DNA of 64,000 bases from Variovorax paradoxus (GTDB lineage Bacteria; Pseudomonadota; Gammaproteobacteria; Burkholderiales; Burkholderiaceae_C), in contig CP063166.1 of the NCBI GenBank assembly GCA_016806145.1, positions 6,324,001 through 6,388,000 on the forward strand, given 5' to 3'. Position numbers and translations under genes: made by a program. Below the pieces are notes generated by a model. It was not told where the DNA came from. It searched no databases and worked only from the letters and a program-made list of their open reading frames with translations. Below, piece after piece: positions 16,499-25,440 of the stretch; position 1 is the first letter of the stretch, and each line of letters begins with the position of its first letter.

Positions 16499-16538
16499 AA
16501 ATTCGTTAACTGCAAATTCGTTCGCCCTAAACGAATTT
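16499..16538. promoter_or_regulatory. Candidate IclR operator with three AAATTCGTT half-sites
   Basis: AAATTCGTT occurs at 16499-16507 and 16514-16522 in direct orientation, and its exact complement AACGAATTT lies at 16530-16538. The last two form a 9-bp inverted repeat with a 7-bp centre. The three sites fill the middle of the 97-bp divergent region, as expected for an IclR dimer pair controlling both directions. Confidence 0.6.
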
Positions 16539-16568
16539 CATCCCCCCAACACTCCACGGAGACACACG

Positions 16569-17528
16569 ATGAGCCAAGCCAAGAAATTCGCCAGCCAGGC
16601 CGACATGGAAGAGAAGAAGGTCACCTTCAGCCAGATCTCGGAACACGCGTGGGCCTACACCGCCGAGGGCGACCCGAACACCGGCATCGTGATCGGCGAC
16701 GACTGCGTGCTGGTGGCCGACACCCAGGCCACGCCCGCGATGGCGGCCGACGTGGTGCGCCGCATCCGCGAAGTGACCGACAAGCCGATCAAGTACGTGG
16801 TGCTCACCCACTACCACGCGGTGCGCGTGCTGGGCGCGGCCGGCTACGGCGCCGAGCACATCCTGGCGAGCCAGGACACGCGCGACCTGATCGTCGAGCG
16901 CGGCGAGCAGGACAAGGCCAGCGAGATCGGCCGCTTCCCGCGCCTGTTCCAGAACGTCGAGACGGTGCCGCCGGGCCTGACCTGGCCCACCATGACCTTC
17001 ACCGGCAAGATGACCCTGTGGCTCGGCAAGCTCGAGGTGCAGCTGCTGCAGCTCGGCCGCGGCCACACCAAGGGCGACACCGTGGTCTGGCTGCCGCAGG
17101 AACGCGCGCTGCTCTCGGGCGACCTGGTCGAGTTCGGCGCCACGCCGTACGCGGGCGACGCCTATTTCAAGGACTGGCCGCAGACGCTCGACAACGTCGC
17201 CGCCCTCAAGCCCGCCGCGCTGGTGCCGGGCCGCGGCGCCGCGCTGACCACGCCCGAGGCCGTGGCCGAGGGCCTCACGGGCACGCGCGACTTCATCGCC
17301 GACGTCTACGCCAGCGTGCAGGAAGGCGTGAAGGCCGGGCGCGACCTCAACGCGGTCTACAAGGACACCTACGAGAAGCTCAAGCCCAAGTACAGCCAGT
17401 GGGTGATCTTCGACCACTGCATGCCCTTCGACGTGAGCCGCGCCTACGACGAGGCCTCGGGCCATGTCGACCCGCGCGTGTGGACCGCCGAGCGCGACGT
17501 GGAGATGTGGAAGGCGCTCGAAGGCTGA
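16569..17528 (+). CDS. Metallo-beta-lactamase-fold protein with degenerate metal site
   Basis: 319 residues, preceded by GGAGA. The fold is recognisable: THYHAVRV at residues 80-87 where HxHxDH is expected, GRGHTKGD with H166, and LLSGDLV with D185. But Asp and His of HxHxDH are V85 and R86, and the usual PGHG near the end is PGRG (R222). So ligands for the first metal (H81, H83, H166) are kept, while most of those for the second metal are lost. It heads a cluster with aromatic hydroxylase and homogentisate genes, so a role in that pathway, perhaps thioester or lactone hydrolysis or binding only, is possible but unproved. Confidence 0.8.
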   Translation: MSQAKKFASQADMEEKKVTFSQISEHAWAYTAEGDPNTGIVIGDDCVLVADTQATPAMAADVVRRIREVTDKPIKYVVLTHYHAVRVLGAAGYGAEHILASQDTRDLIVERGEQDKASEIGRFPRLFQNVETVPPGLTWPTMTFTGKMTLWLGKLEVQLLQLGRGHTKGDTVVWLPQERALLSGDLVEFGATPYAGDAYFKDWPQTLDNVAALKPAALVPGRGAALTTPEAVAEGLTGTRDFIADVYASVQEGVKAGRDLNAVYKDTYEKLKPKYSQWVIFDHCMPFDVSRAYDEASGHVDPRVWTAERDVEMWKALEG

Positions 17529-17537
17529 GATGAATGC

Positions 17538-17634
17538 CTCCCTCCCCCTCTGGGGGAGGGCCGGGGTGGGGGCACGCGGCAACCGCACGATGCGCGACCG
17601 GCCCCCATCCCCGCCGTCCCCCGGAGGGGGAAGG
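17538..17634. repeat. GC-rich inverted repeat element
   Basis: Left half CCTCCCCCTCTGGGGGAGGG then CCGGGGTGGGGGC; right half GGCCCCCATCCCCGCCGTC then CCCCGGAGGGGGAAGG. The halves are imperfect inverted copies, each also folding on itself. Elements of this type are recurrent intergenic repeats in Burkholderiales. It separates the MBL-fold gene from the hydroxylase gene on the same strand and may end or stabilise the first transcript. Confidence 0.65.
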
Positions 17635-17681
17635 CGCAAGACAAGAGAGACGAAGACGGCACAGAGACGGAGACAACGGAC

Positions 17682-19358
17682 GTGAACGCACTCGCCACCG
17701 AAGCCGCGCAGGTCGACTACCAGAGCCTGCGCTTCGACTACCGCCGCCACCCCGACCAGGACGCGGCCCCGCCCGCTCGCCACCCGGTGGTGGTGGTCGG
17801 CGCCGGCCCCGTGGGCCTGGCGCTGGCCATCGACCTCGCGCTGCGCCAGGTGCCGGTGGTGCTGCTCGACAACGACAACACCCTGTCGACCGGATCGCGC
17901 GCGATCTGCTTCGCCAAGCGCACGCTCGAGGTCTTCGACCGGCTGGGCTGCGGCGACCGCATGGTCGACAAGGGCGTGTCGTGGAACATCGGCAAGGTCT
18001 ATTTCCACGACGAGCAGGTCTACCGCTTCGACCTGCTGCCCGAGCCCGGCCACGAGCGCCCGGCCTTCATCAACCTGCAGCAGTACTACGTCGAGGGCTA
18101 CCTGGCCGAGCGCGCGGCCCAGCTGCCGCTGATCGACATCCGCTGGAACAACAAGGTCACCGGCATCGCGCAGGACGCCGAGGGCGCGACGCTGACCGTG
18201 GAAACGCCCGAGGGCGAGTACCGCCTGGCCGCCGACTACGTGAGCGCCTGCGACGGCTCGCGCTCGAACCTGCGCCAGCTGCTGGGCCAGGAATCGAAGG
18301 GCCGCGTGTTCCGCGACCGCTTCCTGATCGCCGACATCACGATGGACGCGCAGCTGCCGACCGAGCGCCGCTTCTGGTTCGACCCGCCCTTCCATCCGGG
18401 CCAGAGCGTGCTGCTGCACAAGCAGGCCGACGGCATGTGGCGCATCGACTTCCAGCTCGGCTGGGAGGCCGATCCGGTGGAGGAACGCAAGCCCGAGCGC
18501 ATCGTGCCGCGCGTGCGCGCGCTGCTCGACAGCATCGGCCACGCGGGCGTGCAGTTCGAGATCGGCTGGGCCAGCGTCTACACCTTCGCCTGCCAGCGCA
18601 TGGACAGCTTCCGCCACGGCCGCGTGCTGTTCGCGGGCGACTCGGCGCACGGCGTGTCGCCGTTCGGGGCGCGCGGCGCCAACTCGGGCGTGCAGGACGC
18701 CGACAACCTGGCCTGGAAGCTGGCCGCCGTGGTGCGCGGCGAGGCGCCCGACGCGCTGCTCGACAGCTACGCGGGCGAACGCGAGTACGCGGCCGACGAG
18801 AACATCCGCAACTCCACGCGCGCGACCGACTTCATCACGCCCAAGAGCGAGGTCAGCCGGCTGTTCCGCGACGCGGTGCTGGCGCTGACGCGGCGGCACG
18901 CCTTCGCGCGCACGCTGGTCAACAGCGGCCGGCTGTCGGTGCCCTCGGTGCTGCGCGGCTCGCCGCTCAACACGCCCGACGCACACGGCGACGGCTTCGC
19001 GGGCGCGATGGTGCCGGGCGCGGCCGCGGCCGACGCGCCGGTGGCGCTCGCCGACGGCGGCAGCGGCTGGCTGCTGCGCGAGCTCGGCCGCGCGCACGGC
19101 TTCACGGCGCTGGTGTTCGGCGATGCCGACGACGCGGCCGTGACGCGGAGCCTGCGCGCCATCGAGGCCGCGGCGCTGCCGCTGCGCACCGTGCGCGTGC
19201 CCGCGGGCGCGGCGAGCGAACTGGCCGTGCGGCGCTACGATGCGCACCCCGGCACGGTCTACCTGCTGCGCCCCGACCAGCATGTGAGCGCGCGCTGGCG
19301 CGCGCCATCGTCCGCGCAGATCCGCGCGGCCTTCGACCGCGCGCTCGGCAAGGCCTGA
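17682..19358 (+). CDS. mhaA: FAD-dependent aromatic hydroxylase, likely 3-hydroxyphenylacetate 6-hydroxylase flavoprotein
   Basis: 558 residues from a GTG start with GGAG 9 bp before it. FAD motif VVVVGAGPVGLALAIDLAL (about residues 36-54), and the second FAD motif around LFAGDSAHGVSPFGARGANS, as in single-component phenol-type hydroxylases (MhpA/PheA family). A 65-residue partner gene follows, then homogentisate dioxygenase. In Pseudomonas putida the two-part 3-hydroxyphenylacetate 6-hydroxylase (MhaA plus small coupling protein MhaB) makes homogentisate. The gene order fits that enzyme well. Other hydroxybenzoate or hydroxyphenylpropionate hydroxylases remain possible; the symbol is an inference. 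Confidence 0.72.
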   Translation: MNALATEAAQVDYQSLRFDYRRHPDQDAAPPARHPVVVVGAGPVGLALAIDLALRQVPVVLLDNDNTLSTGSRAICFAKRTLEVFDRLGCGDRMVDKGVSWNIGKVYFHDEQVYRFDLLPEPGHERPAFINLQQYYVEGYLAERAAQLPLIDIRWNNKVTGIAQDAEGATLTVETPEGEYRLAADYVSACDGSRSNLRQLLGQESKGRVFRDRFLIADITMDAQLPTERRFWFDPPFHPGQSVLLHKQADGMWRIDFQLGWEADPVEERKPERIVPRVRALLDSIGHAGVQFEIGWASVYTFACQRMDSFRHGRVLFAGDSAHGVSPFGARGANSGVQDADNLAWKLAAVVRGEAPDALLDSYAGEREYAADENIRNSTRATDFITPKSEVSRLFRDAVLALTRRHAFARTLVNSGRLSVPSVLRGSPLNTPDAHGDGFAGAMVPGAAAADAPVALADGGSGWLLRELGRAHGFTALVFGDADDAAVTRSLRAIEAAALPLRTVRVPAGAASELAVRRYDAHPGTVYLLRPDQHVSARWRAPSSAQIRAAFDRALGKA

Positions 19359-19383
19359 GACGACACGCAGCGAGACATTGCCC

Positions 19384-19581
19384 ATGACCGCATCCACCCC
19401 CACGCTGATCACCGACGCGCACCTCGAGGCGCCCGACGATTTCTACGAAGCGCTGATCGAGGCGCACCAGGGCCTGAGCACCGAGGAGAGCCATGCGTAC
19501 AACGCGCGCCTCGTGCTGCTGCTGGCCAACCACATCGGCTCGCTGCCCGTGCTGCGCGAAGCGCTGGCGGCCGCGAAATGA
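19384..19581 (+). CDS. mhaB: Small DUF2783-type protein, likely hydroxylase coupling subunit
   Basis: 65 residues, no signal peptide or membrane segment. Acidic N-terminal half (DAHLEAPDDFYEALIEAHQG) and helical C-terminal half (YNARLVLLLANHIGSLPVL). A TTG 6 bp upstream is an alternative start, but the ATG gives the compact form. It lies 25 bp after the hydroxylase and 21 bp before hmgA. The size and position match the coupling protein of 3-hydroxyphenylacetate 6-hydroxylase, which makes the flavoprotein productive. The role is by analogy. Confidence 0.7.
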   Translation: MTASTPTLITDAHLEAPDDFYEALIEAHQGLSTEESHAYNARLVLLLANHIGSLPVLREALAAAK

Positions 19582-19602
19582 ACACCATCCAGTGAGGACA
19601 CC

Positions 19603-20913
19603 ATGACCGCCGCAACTCCCGCCACCGAGCGCCGCTACCAGAGCGGCTTCGGCAACGAATACGCGTCCGAGGCCGTGCCCGGCGCGCTGCCGCAGGGCCG
19701 CAACAACCCGCAGCGCGGGCCCTTCGACCTCTACACCGAGCTGCTCTCGGGCACCGCCTTCACCGCGCCGCGCCACGAGAACCGCCGCACCTGGCTCTAC
19801 CGCCGCCAGCCCTCGGTGGTGTCGGGCCGCTACCAGCCCTATGCGCAGGCGCACTGGAGCACCGGCGCCGACCGCGAGATCGCGCTGCCGCCCGAGCCGA
19901 TGCGCTGGCATCCGCAGCCGCTGGACGGCGCGGGGGAGCACGACTTCGTCGACGGCATGCACACCATCGCGGCCAACGGCGATGCCGAGTCGCAGGTCGG
20001 CATCGGCTCGCTGATGTACCTGGCGGGCCGCTCGATGGACAAGCGCGCCTTCGTCAACGCCGACGGCGAGATGCTGGTGGTGCCGCAGCAGGGCCGGCTG
20101 GTCATCACCACCGAGCTCGGCGTGCTCGAGGTGAAGCCCGGCGAGATCGCGCTGCTGCCGCGCGGCATGGCCTTCAAGGTGGCGCTGCCCGACGGACTTT
20201 CGCGCGGCTACGTCTGCGAGAACTACGGCGCGCACTTCCGCCTGCCCGAACTCGGCCCGATCGGCTCGAACGGCCTGGCCAACGCGCGCGACTTCCAGGC
20301 GCCGGTGGCGGCCTTCGAGGCGGAAGAAGGCGGCTACGAGATCGTCAAGAAGTTCGGCGGCCGCTTCTGGCACGCGCCGATGAAGCAGACGCCCTTCAAC
20401 GTGGTCGCCTGGCACGGCAACCTCGCGCCCGTGAAGTACGACACCGCGCACTTCATGGTGATCGGCTCGATCAGCTTCGACCATCCCGATCCCTCGATCT
20501 TCACCGTGCTGACTTCGCCCAGCGACACGCCCGGCACGGCCAACTGCGACTTCGTGATCTTCCCGCCGCGCTGGATGGTGATGGAGAACACCTTCCGTCC
20601 GCCGTGGTTCCACCGCAACCTGATGAGCGAGTTCATGGGCCTGGTGCTCGGCGAGTACGACGCCAAGCCGGGCGGCTTCAAGCCCGGCGGCGCGAGCCTG
20701 CACAACAGCATGGTGCCGCACGGCCCCGACGAGGAAGCCTTCGACAAGGCCACCCACGCCGACCTCAAGCCGCACAAGCTCGACAACACGCTGGCCTTCA
20801 TGTTCGAGAGCCGCTACCGCTTCATCCCGACCAATTTCGCGCTGCAGAGCAAGGCGCTCGACACCGACTACGCCGACTGCTGGGCCGGCCTCAAGGATCA
20901 GTTCAAGCCATGA
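19603..20913 (+). CDS. hmgA: Homogentisate 1,2-dioxygenase
   Basis: 436 residues, the family's normal length, with GAGGA before ATG. It cleaves the ring of homogentisate to maleylacetoacetate using Fe(II) and oxygen. Iron ligands are visible as H337 and E343 in [16 protein letters not shown] and H373 in VPHGPD. The N-terminus [19 protein letters not shown] is the family hallmark. It is placed between the coupling-protein gene and a Bug receptor gene, whose ATG overlaps its stop, and near fumarylacetoacetase, the last enzyme of the route. Confidence 0.97.
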   Translation: MTAATPATERRYQSGFGNEYASEAVPGALPQGRNNPQRGPFDLYTELLSGTAFTAPRHENRRTWLYRRQPSVVSGRYQPYAQAHWSTGADREIALPPEPMRWHPQPLDGAGEHDFVDGMHTIAANGDAESQVGIGSLMYLAGRSMDKRAFVNADGEMLVVPQQGRLVITTELGVLEVKPGEIALLPRGMAFKVALPDGLSRGYVCENYGAHFRLPELGPIGSNGLANARDFQAPVAAFEAEEGGYEIVKKFGGRFWHAPMKQTPFNVVAWHGNLAPVKYDTAHFMVIGSISFDHPDPSIFTVLTSPSDTPGTANCDFVIFPPRWMVMENTFRPPWFHRNLMSEFMGLVLGEYDAKPGGFKPGGASLHNSMVPHGPDEEAFDKATHADLKPHKLDNTLAFMFESRYRFIPTNFALQSKALDTDYADCWAGLKDQFKP

Positions 20914-21884
20914 ACCCCGTCTTCGCACTGACGCGCCGCGCCGCGGTCCTCGCGCTGCTCGCCGCGCCCCTGTTCTCGCAGGCCGCGGACTTCCCCGCCA
21001 AGCCGATCCGTTTCATCGTGCCCTACACCCCGGGCGGCACCACCGACCTGGTGGCGCGCACCGTGGGCCAGAAGGTGTCGGAGAAGCTGGGCCAGCCGGT
21101 GCTGATCGACAACCGCGGCGGCGCGGGCGGCAACATCGGCATGGACGCCGTGGCCAAGGCCGCGCCCGACGGCTACACCATCGGCTTCGGCGCCATCTCG
21201 ACCAATGCGCTGAACCCGCACATCTACAAGTCGATGGCCTTCGATCCGCGCAAGGACTTCACCGCCATCAGCCTGCTGGGCACCTCGACCATCGTGCTCG
21301 AAGTGCCGGCGGCCTCGCCGATCAAGTCGGTGGCCGACCTGATCGCGGCCGCGAAGAAGACCCCCGGCATGCCCTACGCCACCGCGGGCGCGGGCACCTC
21401 GATGAACCTGGCCGGCGTGATGTTCGCGCAGATGACCGGCACCGAGCTGACCCACGTGGCCTACAAGGGCAGCGGCCCGGCCATCACCGACATGCTGGGC
21501 AACAACATCGGCCTGATGTTCGACAACCTGCCGGCCTCGCTGCCGCACATCCAGGCCGGCAAGCTGCGCGCGCTGGCCGTCGCCGGTCCCACGCGCTCGC
21601 CCTCGCTGCCCGAGGTGCCGACCATCGCCGAGGCCGGCCTCAAGGGCTATGCGCTCGAGCCCTGGTTCGGCGTCTACGGCCCCGCCAACCTGCCGGCGCC
21701 GATCGTGAAGGCGCTCAACGAGGCCTTCGTGGAGGCGCTCGCGCAGCCCGACGTGAAGGCCAAGCTGGCGCAGGCCGGCTTCTCGCCGCGCGGCTCGAGC
21801 GCGCAGGAACTGGCCACGCTCACGCAGACCGAGTACCAGCGGCTCGGCGAGGTGGCGAAGAAGGCCGGGATGACGGCCGAGTGA
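20910..21884 (+). CDS. Bug-family periplasmic solute receptor
   Basis: 324 residues with a signal peptide ending near [10 protein letters not shown]. Bug/TctC hallmarks: [20 protein letters not shown] after the signal and [17 protein letters not shown], a stretch that binds carboxylates. It overlaps hmgA by ATGA, so it should be made with the homogentisate enzymes and bind a related acid. No TctA/TctB membrane genes are nearby; such orphan receptors are common in this bacterial group. Confidence 0.9.
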   Translation: MNPVFALTRRAAVLALLAAPLFSQAADFPAKPIRFIVPYTPGGTTDLVARTVGQKVSEKLGQPVLIDNRGGAGGNIGMDAVAKAAPDGYTIGFGAISTNALNPHIYKSMAFDPRKDFTAISLLGTSTIVLEVPAASPIKSVADLIAAAKKTPGMPYATAGAGTSMNLAGVMFAQMTGTELTHVAYKGSGPAITDMLGNNIGLMFDNLPASLPHIQAGKLRALAVAGPTRSPSLPEVPTIAEAGLKGYALEPWFGVYGPANLPAPIVKALNEAFVEALAQPDVKAKLAQAGFSPRGSSAQELATLTQTEYQRLGEVAKKAGMTAE

Positions 21885-21902
21885 GCGCCCGATGAACACC
21901 CT

Positions 21903-21970
21903 GGTCCGTTCACGCTGAGCCTGTCGAAGCGCCGCGCGCGGCTTCGACAAGCTCAGCCCGAACGGTCCGG
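21903..21970. repeat. REP-like inverted repeat between the Bug gene and fumarylacetoacetase gene
   Basis: Left arm GGTCCGTTCACGCTGAGCCT then GTCGAAGC; right arm GCTTCGACAAGCTCAGCCCG then AACGGTCC. The arms are inverted copies with a few mismatches around a 10-bp GC-rich loop. The CTGAGC...GTCGAAGC core is a well-known dispersed repeat in proteobacterial genomes. It splits the operon and may act as an mRNA stabiliser or partial terminator. Confidence 0.75.
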
Positions 21971-22005
21971 GACGATAGAACCGAATACAGAACCGAAGGA
22001 CATCC

Positions 22006-23274
22006 ATGACCACCGCACTGAACGCCACCCACGACCCGAAGCTGCGCAGCTGGGTCGCCTCGGCCAATGAAGCCGGCAGCGACTTCCCGATCCAGAACCT
22101 GCCCTTCGGCCGCTTCCGCGCCGCCGGCAGCACCGAGGCCTTCCGCATCGGCGTCGCCATCGGCGACCAGGTGCTCGACCTGCGCGCCGCGGGCCTCGTC
22201 GACAGCGACGACATGAACGCGCTGATGGCCGTCGGTACCCAGGAGCGCCAGGCGCTGCGCGCCGCGCTCTCCGCCGGCCTCGCCGAAGGCAGCGACAAGC
22301 AGGCCGCCTGGTCGAAGGCGCTCATCGCGCAGGCCCAGGCCGAGATGACCGTGCCCTGCCGCATCGGCGACTACACCGACTTCTACACCGGCATCCACCA
22401 CGCGACCACGATCGGCAAGCTGTTCCGTCCCGACCAGCCGCTGATGCCCAACTACAAGTGGGTGCCGATCGGCTACCACGGCCGCGCCTCGTCGATCGGC
22501 GTGAGCGGCCAGGTCTTCAAGCGCCCGCAGGGCCAGACCAAGGCACCCGATGCCGCCGAGCCCAGCTTCGGCCCGTCCAAGCGCCTCGACTACGAACTCG
22601 AGCTCGGCTTCCTCATCGGCCGCGGCAATGCGCTCGGCGAGCCGATCGCCATCGGCGAGGCCGAGGAGCACCTGTTCGGCGTGACCCTGCTCAACGACTG
22701 GTCGGCACGCGACCTGCAGGCCTGGGAGTACCAGCCGCTCGGCCCCTTCCTCTCGAAGAACTTCGCGAGCACGCTGTCGCCGTGGATCGTGACCATGGAA
22801 GCGCTCGCGCCCTTCCGCGCGAAGTTCGAGCGGCCCGAGGGCGATCCGCAACCGCTGCCCTATCTCGATGCCCCCTCGAACCGCGAAGCCGGTGCGCTCG
22901 ACATCACGCTCGAGGTGCTGCTGCAGACCGCGAAGATGCGCGAAGCCGGCGAAGCGCCGGTGCGCCTCACGCTCGGCAACACCACCGAGGCCGCCTACTG
23001 GACCGCGGCGCAGCTGGTGACGCACCACACGGTGAACGGCTGCAACCTGCAACCCGGCGACCTGCTGGGCTCGGGCACGCTCTCGGGCCCGAAGCCCGAC
23101 CAGGCCGGTTCGCTGATCGAGCTCACGCTCGGCGGCAAGCAGGCCGTGACCTTGCCCAACGGCGAGAAGCGCGTCTTCCTCGAGAACGGCGACACGCTGG
23201 TGATCCGCGGCTGGTGCGAGCGCGCGGGCGCGGTGCGTATCGGGCTCGGCGAGGTCCGCGGCACGGTGGTCTGA
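22006..23274 (+). CDS. fahA: Fumarylacetoacetase
   Basis: 422 residues, usual length. It hydrolyses fumarylacetoacetate to fumarate and acetoacetate, the last step of homogentisate breakdown. Conserved pieces include DFYTGIHHATTIGKLFRP with the catalytic histidine, NYKWVPIGYHGRASSIGVSG, and the metal-binding acidic residues in LDYELELGFLIG and NDWSARDLQAWEYQPLGPF. It follows hmgA and the Bug gene on the same strand after a REP-like element. A maleylacetoacetate isomerase gene, needed between HmgA and this enzyme, is not in the window. Confidence 0.96.
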   Translation: MTTALNATHDPKLRSWVASANEAGSDFPIQNLPFGRFRAAGSTEAFRIGVAIGDQVLDLRAAGLVDSDDMNALMAVGTQERQALRAALSAGLAEGSDKQAAWSKALIAQAQAEMTVPCRIGDYTDFYTGIHHATTIGKLFRPDQPLMPNYKWVPIGYHGRASSIGVSGQVFKRPQGQTKAPDAAEPSFGPSKRLDYELELGFLIGRGNALGEPIAIGEAEEHLFGVTLLNDWSARDLQAWEYQPLGPFLSKNFASTLSPWIVTMEALAPFRAKFERPEGDPQPLPYLDAPSNREAGALDITLEVLLQTAKMREAGEAPVRLTLGNTTEAAYWTAAQLVTHHTVNGCNLQPGDLLGSGTLSGPKPDQAGSLIELTLGGKQAVTLPNGEKRVFLENGDTLVIRGWCERAGAVRIGLGEVRGTVV

Positions 23275-23310
23275 CGCCACCGGCGTTGCGCATGCGCAAG
23301 GGCGTGGCCC

Positions 23311-24414
23311 TCAACGCACCCTGAACACGGCCTGGTCGGCCTGCAGGCTATAGGGCGCGACGCGCGCCTTGTACGCCAGCAGGCTCTGGATCACGCGGCG
23401 CGCATCGGCATCGGCGCGCGCGCTGGCATCGAGCTCCACGCGCGTGGCCTCGCGCAGGGCCTCGACGACGGCCGGCGGCAGCGCCTCGATGCGCGTGCCG
23501 CGCGCCTCGAGTTCGCGCATCGCCACCGCGTTGCGGTCGTTGGCGCGCGCGATCGAGCGCAGCGCCGCGGCCTGCGCCGACTGCCGCACGATCTGCTGCA
23601 GGTCGGCCGGCAGCGCGAGGAACTTCGCGCGGCCGATGAACAGGTGCATCGCCACGTCGGGCTCGTGCCAGGGCGCGACATAGTGCGGCGCATAGCGCGC
23701 GAGCGGCAGCGTCGCGTCGATCGCGGGGCCGACCACGTCGGCCGCGTCGATGCGGCCCTCGGCGAAGGCCGGCACGATCTGCCCCAGCGGCAGGTTCACC
23801 GGCACCGCGCCCACGCGCGCCAGCACGCGGCCCGGAAAGCCCGCGATGCGCACGCGCACGCCGCGCAGGTCCTCGGGCGTGCGCAACGGCTTCGCGAACC
23901 AGCCGCCCATCTGGATGCCGGTGTGGCCCGCCATCAGCGGCAGCACGTCCAGCGGCGCCAGCACCGCCTCGAACAGCGCCTGGCCACCGCCCTCGTTGAG
24001 CCAGCCCTCCTGCTCGACCGGCAAGAGGCCGAAGGGCACGGCGGTGAAGAAGTCGATCGCGGGCACCTCGGCGGCGTAGTACTGCGCGGTCGTGTGCACG
24101 AGGTCGAACTCGCCGCCGCGCAGCGCCTGCAGCAGGCCCGCGGGCTTGCCATGGCGCGCGGGGTCGATGGTCTCGATGCGCAGGCGCCCGCCCGAGGCGG
24201 CGTTCACGGTGTCGGCGAAGTCGAGCGCGGCTTCGTGCAGCAGCGGCAGGCTGGTGGGCCACGAGGTGCCCATGCGCCACACGATGGGCTGCGTGCCCGG
24301 TGGCGCGGCGGCGGGTGCGGCGCAGCCGGCGAGCGATAGGGCGAACACGAACGGCAGCAGGAGCGCGGCCAGGCCGCGGCGCAGGAGAGCGAAGTTCCCG
24401 GGCATGGCCGTCAC
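23311..24414 (-). CDS. TRAP-type receptor (DctP-like) lipoprotein
   Basis: 367 residues from a GTG start that overlaps the stop of the preceding gene as GTGA; ATG 24405 is an alternative. A lipoprotein signal ends in LAGC (cysteine near residue 31). The mature part has DctP traits: WRMGTSWPTSLPLLHEAAL, GLLQALRGGEFDLVHTTAQY and LRGVRVRIAGFPGRVLARVG. TRAP receptors bind organic acids in the periplasm, but no DctQ/DctM membrane genes are present here. It shares an operon with a Bug receptor and a racemase-fold protein. Confidence 0.82.
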   Translation of the reverse strand: MTAMPGNFALLRRGLAALLLPFVFALSLAGCAAPAAAPPGTQPIVWRMGTSWPTSLPLLHEAALDFADTVNAASGGRLRIETIDPARHGKPAGLLQALRGGEFDLVHTTAQYYAAEVPAIDFFTAVPFGLLPVEQEGWLNEGGGQALFEAVLAPLDVLPLMAGHTGIQMGGWFAKPLRTPEDLRGVRVRIAGFPGRVLARVGAVPVNLPLGQIVPAFAEGRIDAADVVGPAIDATLPLARYAPHYVAPWHEPDVAMHLFIGRAKFLALPADLQQIVRQSAQAAALRSIARANDRNAVAMRELEARGTRIEALPPAVVEALREATRVELDASARADADARRVIQSLLAYKARVAPYSLQADQAVFRVR

Positions 24415-25397
24415 TCCGCCACGATGTGCTTGTCCGCGGCCAGCTTGCTCCAGCGCGCGATCTCGGCCTTCAGGTAGTCCTGCGCCTGGGCCGGCGTGCC
24501 GCCCGCGACGTCGGTGCCCAGCGCCGCGAGCTTGTCGCGCACCTCGGGCGACTGCAGCGTGCGGTTCATCGCATCGGCGAGCGCATCGACCACCGGCTTG
24601 GGCAGTCCGGCCGGGCCCATCAGCATGTACCAGGCGCCGATCTCGTAGTCGGGCACGCCGGCCTCGATCACCGTCGGTACCTCGGGCAGGCTGGCCGCGC
24701 GCTGGCGAGAGGTGACCGCGAGCGCGCGCAGCTTGCCGGCCTTCACCTGCTGCAGCACGGTGGGCACGGTGTCGAAGTTCACGTCGACCTGGCCCGCGAT
24801 CAGGTCGGCCAGCGCCGCGCCGCTGCCCTTGTAGGGCACGTGCGTCATGGTGGTCCGCGTGGCCTGCTGGAACAGCTCGGCCGCGAAGTGCTGCTGCGTG
24901 CCCGCGCCCGAGGAGGCGTAGTTGACGCCACCCGGCTTGGTCTTCGCGAAGGCGATGAATTCCTGCAGCGTCTTCACGGGCAGGCTCGCGGGCACGGTCA
25001 CCACCTGCGGCACGCTGCCGATCAGCGTGATGGCGGTGAAGTCGCGCGCCGCCGCGTAGGGCAGCTTCGGCATGATCGCCGGCACCATCGCGTTCGAGCT
25101 CACGTGGCCCAGCAGCAGCGTGTAGCCGTCGGGCCGCGCGCGCGCCGCGGCGGCGGTCGCGATGGTGCCGCTGGCGCCGGCGCGGTTCTCGACGATCACC
25201 GGCTGCTTCAGCAGCTCGGACAAGCGCGGCGCGACCTGGCGCGCGATCAGGTCGGTGCCGCCGCCGGGCGCGAAGCCCACCAGCAGCGTGACCGGCTTGG
25301 CCGGCCAGTGCTCCTGGGCCGCCGCGGGCAGCGGCCCGAGCAGCGCCCAGGCAGCGAGCGCGGCGCAGGCCGCGCGCATGCGTTGTCTCGTCGTCAT
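24411..25397 (-). CDS. Bug-family periplasmic solute receptor
   Basis: 328 residues with a signal peptide (AALAAWALLGPLPAAAQEH). Bug hallmarks are KPVTLLVGFAPGGGTDLIAR and ENRAGASGTIATAAAARA. Binding of dicarboxylates or related acids is expected. The stop overlaps the start of the TRAP-type receptor gene, and the racemase-fold gene lies 43 bp upstream, so all three probably form one GntR-controlled operon. No partner membrane proteins are encoded nearby. Confidence 0.9.
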   Translation of the reverse strand: MTTRQRMRAACAALAAWALLGPLPAAAQEHWPAKPVTLLVGFAPGGGTDLIARQVAPRLSELLKQPVIVENRAGASGTIATAAAARARPDGYTLLLGHVSSNAMVPAIMPKLPYAAARDFTAITLIGSVPQVVTVPASLPVKTLQEFIAFAKTKPGGVNYASSGAGTQQHFAAELFQQATRTTMTHVPYKGSGAALADLIAGQVDVNFDTVPTVLQQVKAGKLRALAVTSRQRAASLPEVPTVIEAGVPDYEIGAWYMLMGPAGLPKPVVDALADAMNRTLQSPEVRDKLAALGTDVAGGTPAQAQDYLKAEIARWSKLAADKHIVAE

Positions 25398-25440
25398 GCT
25401 TGTCTCCTTCGTTCTGTGCGTCTGTGCGCGCGCGCCGGAC

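Noticed and set aside
16527..19412. Long minus-strand frame across the MBL-fold and hydroxylase genes
   Set aside because: Antisense shadow; the plus-strand proteins have clear motifs and ribosome-binding sites.
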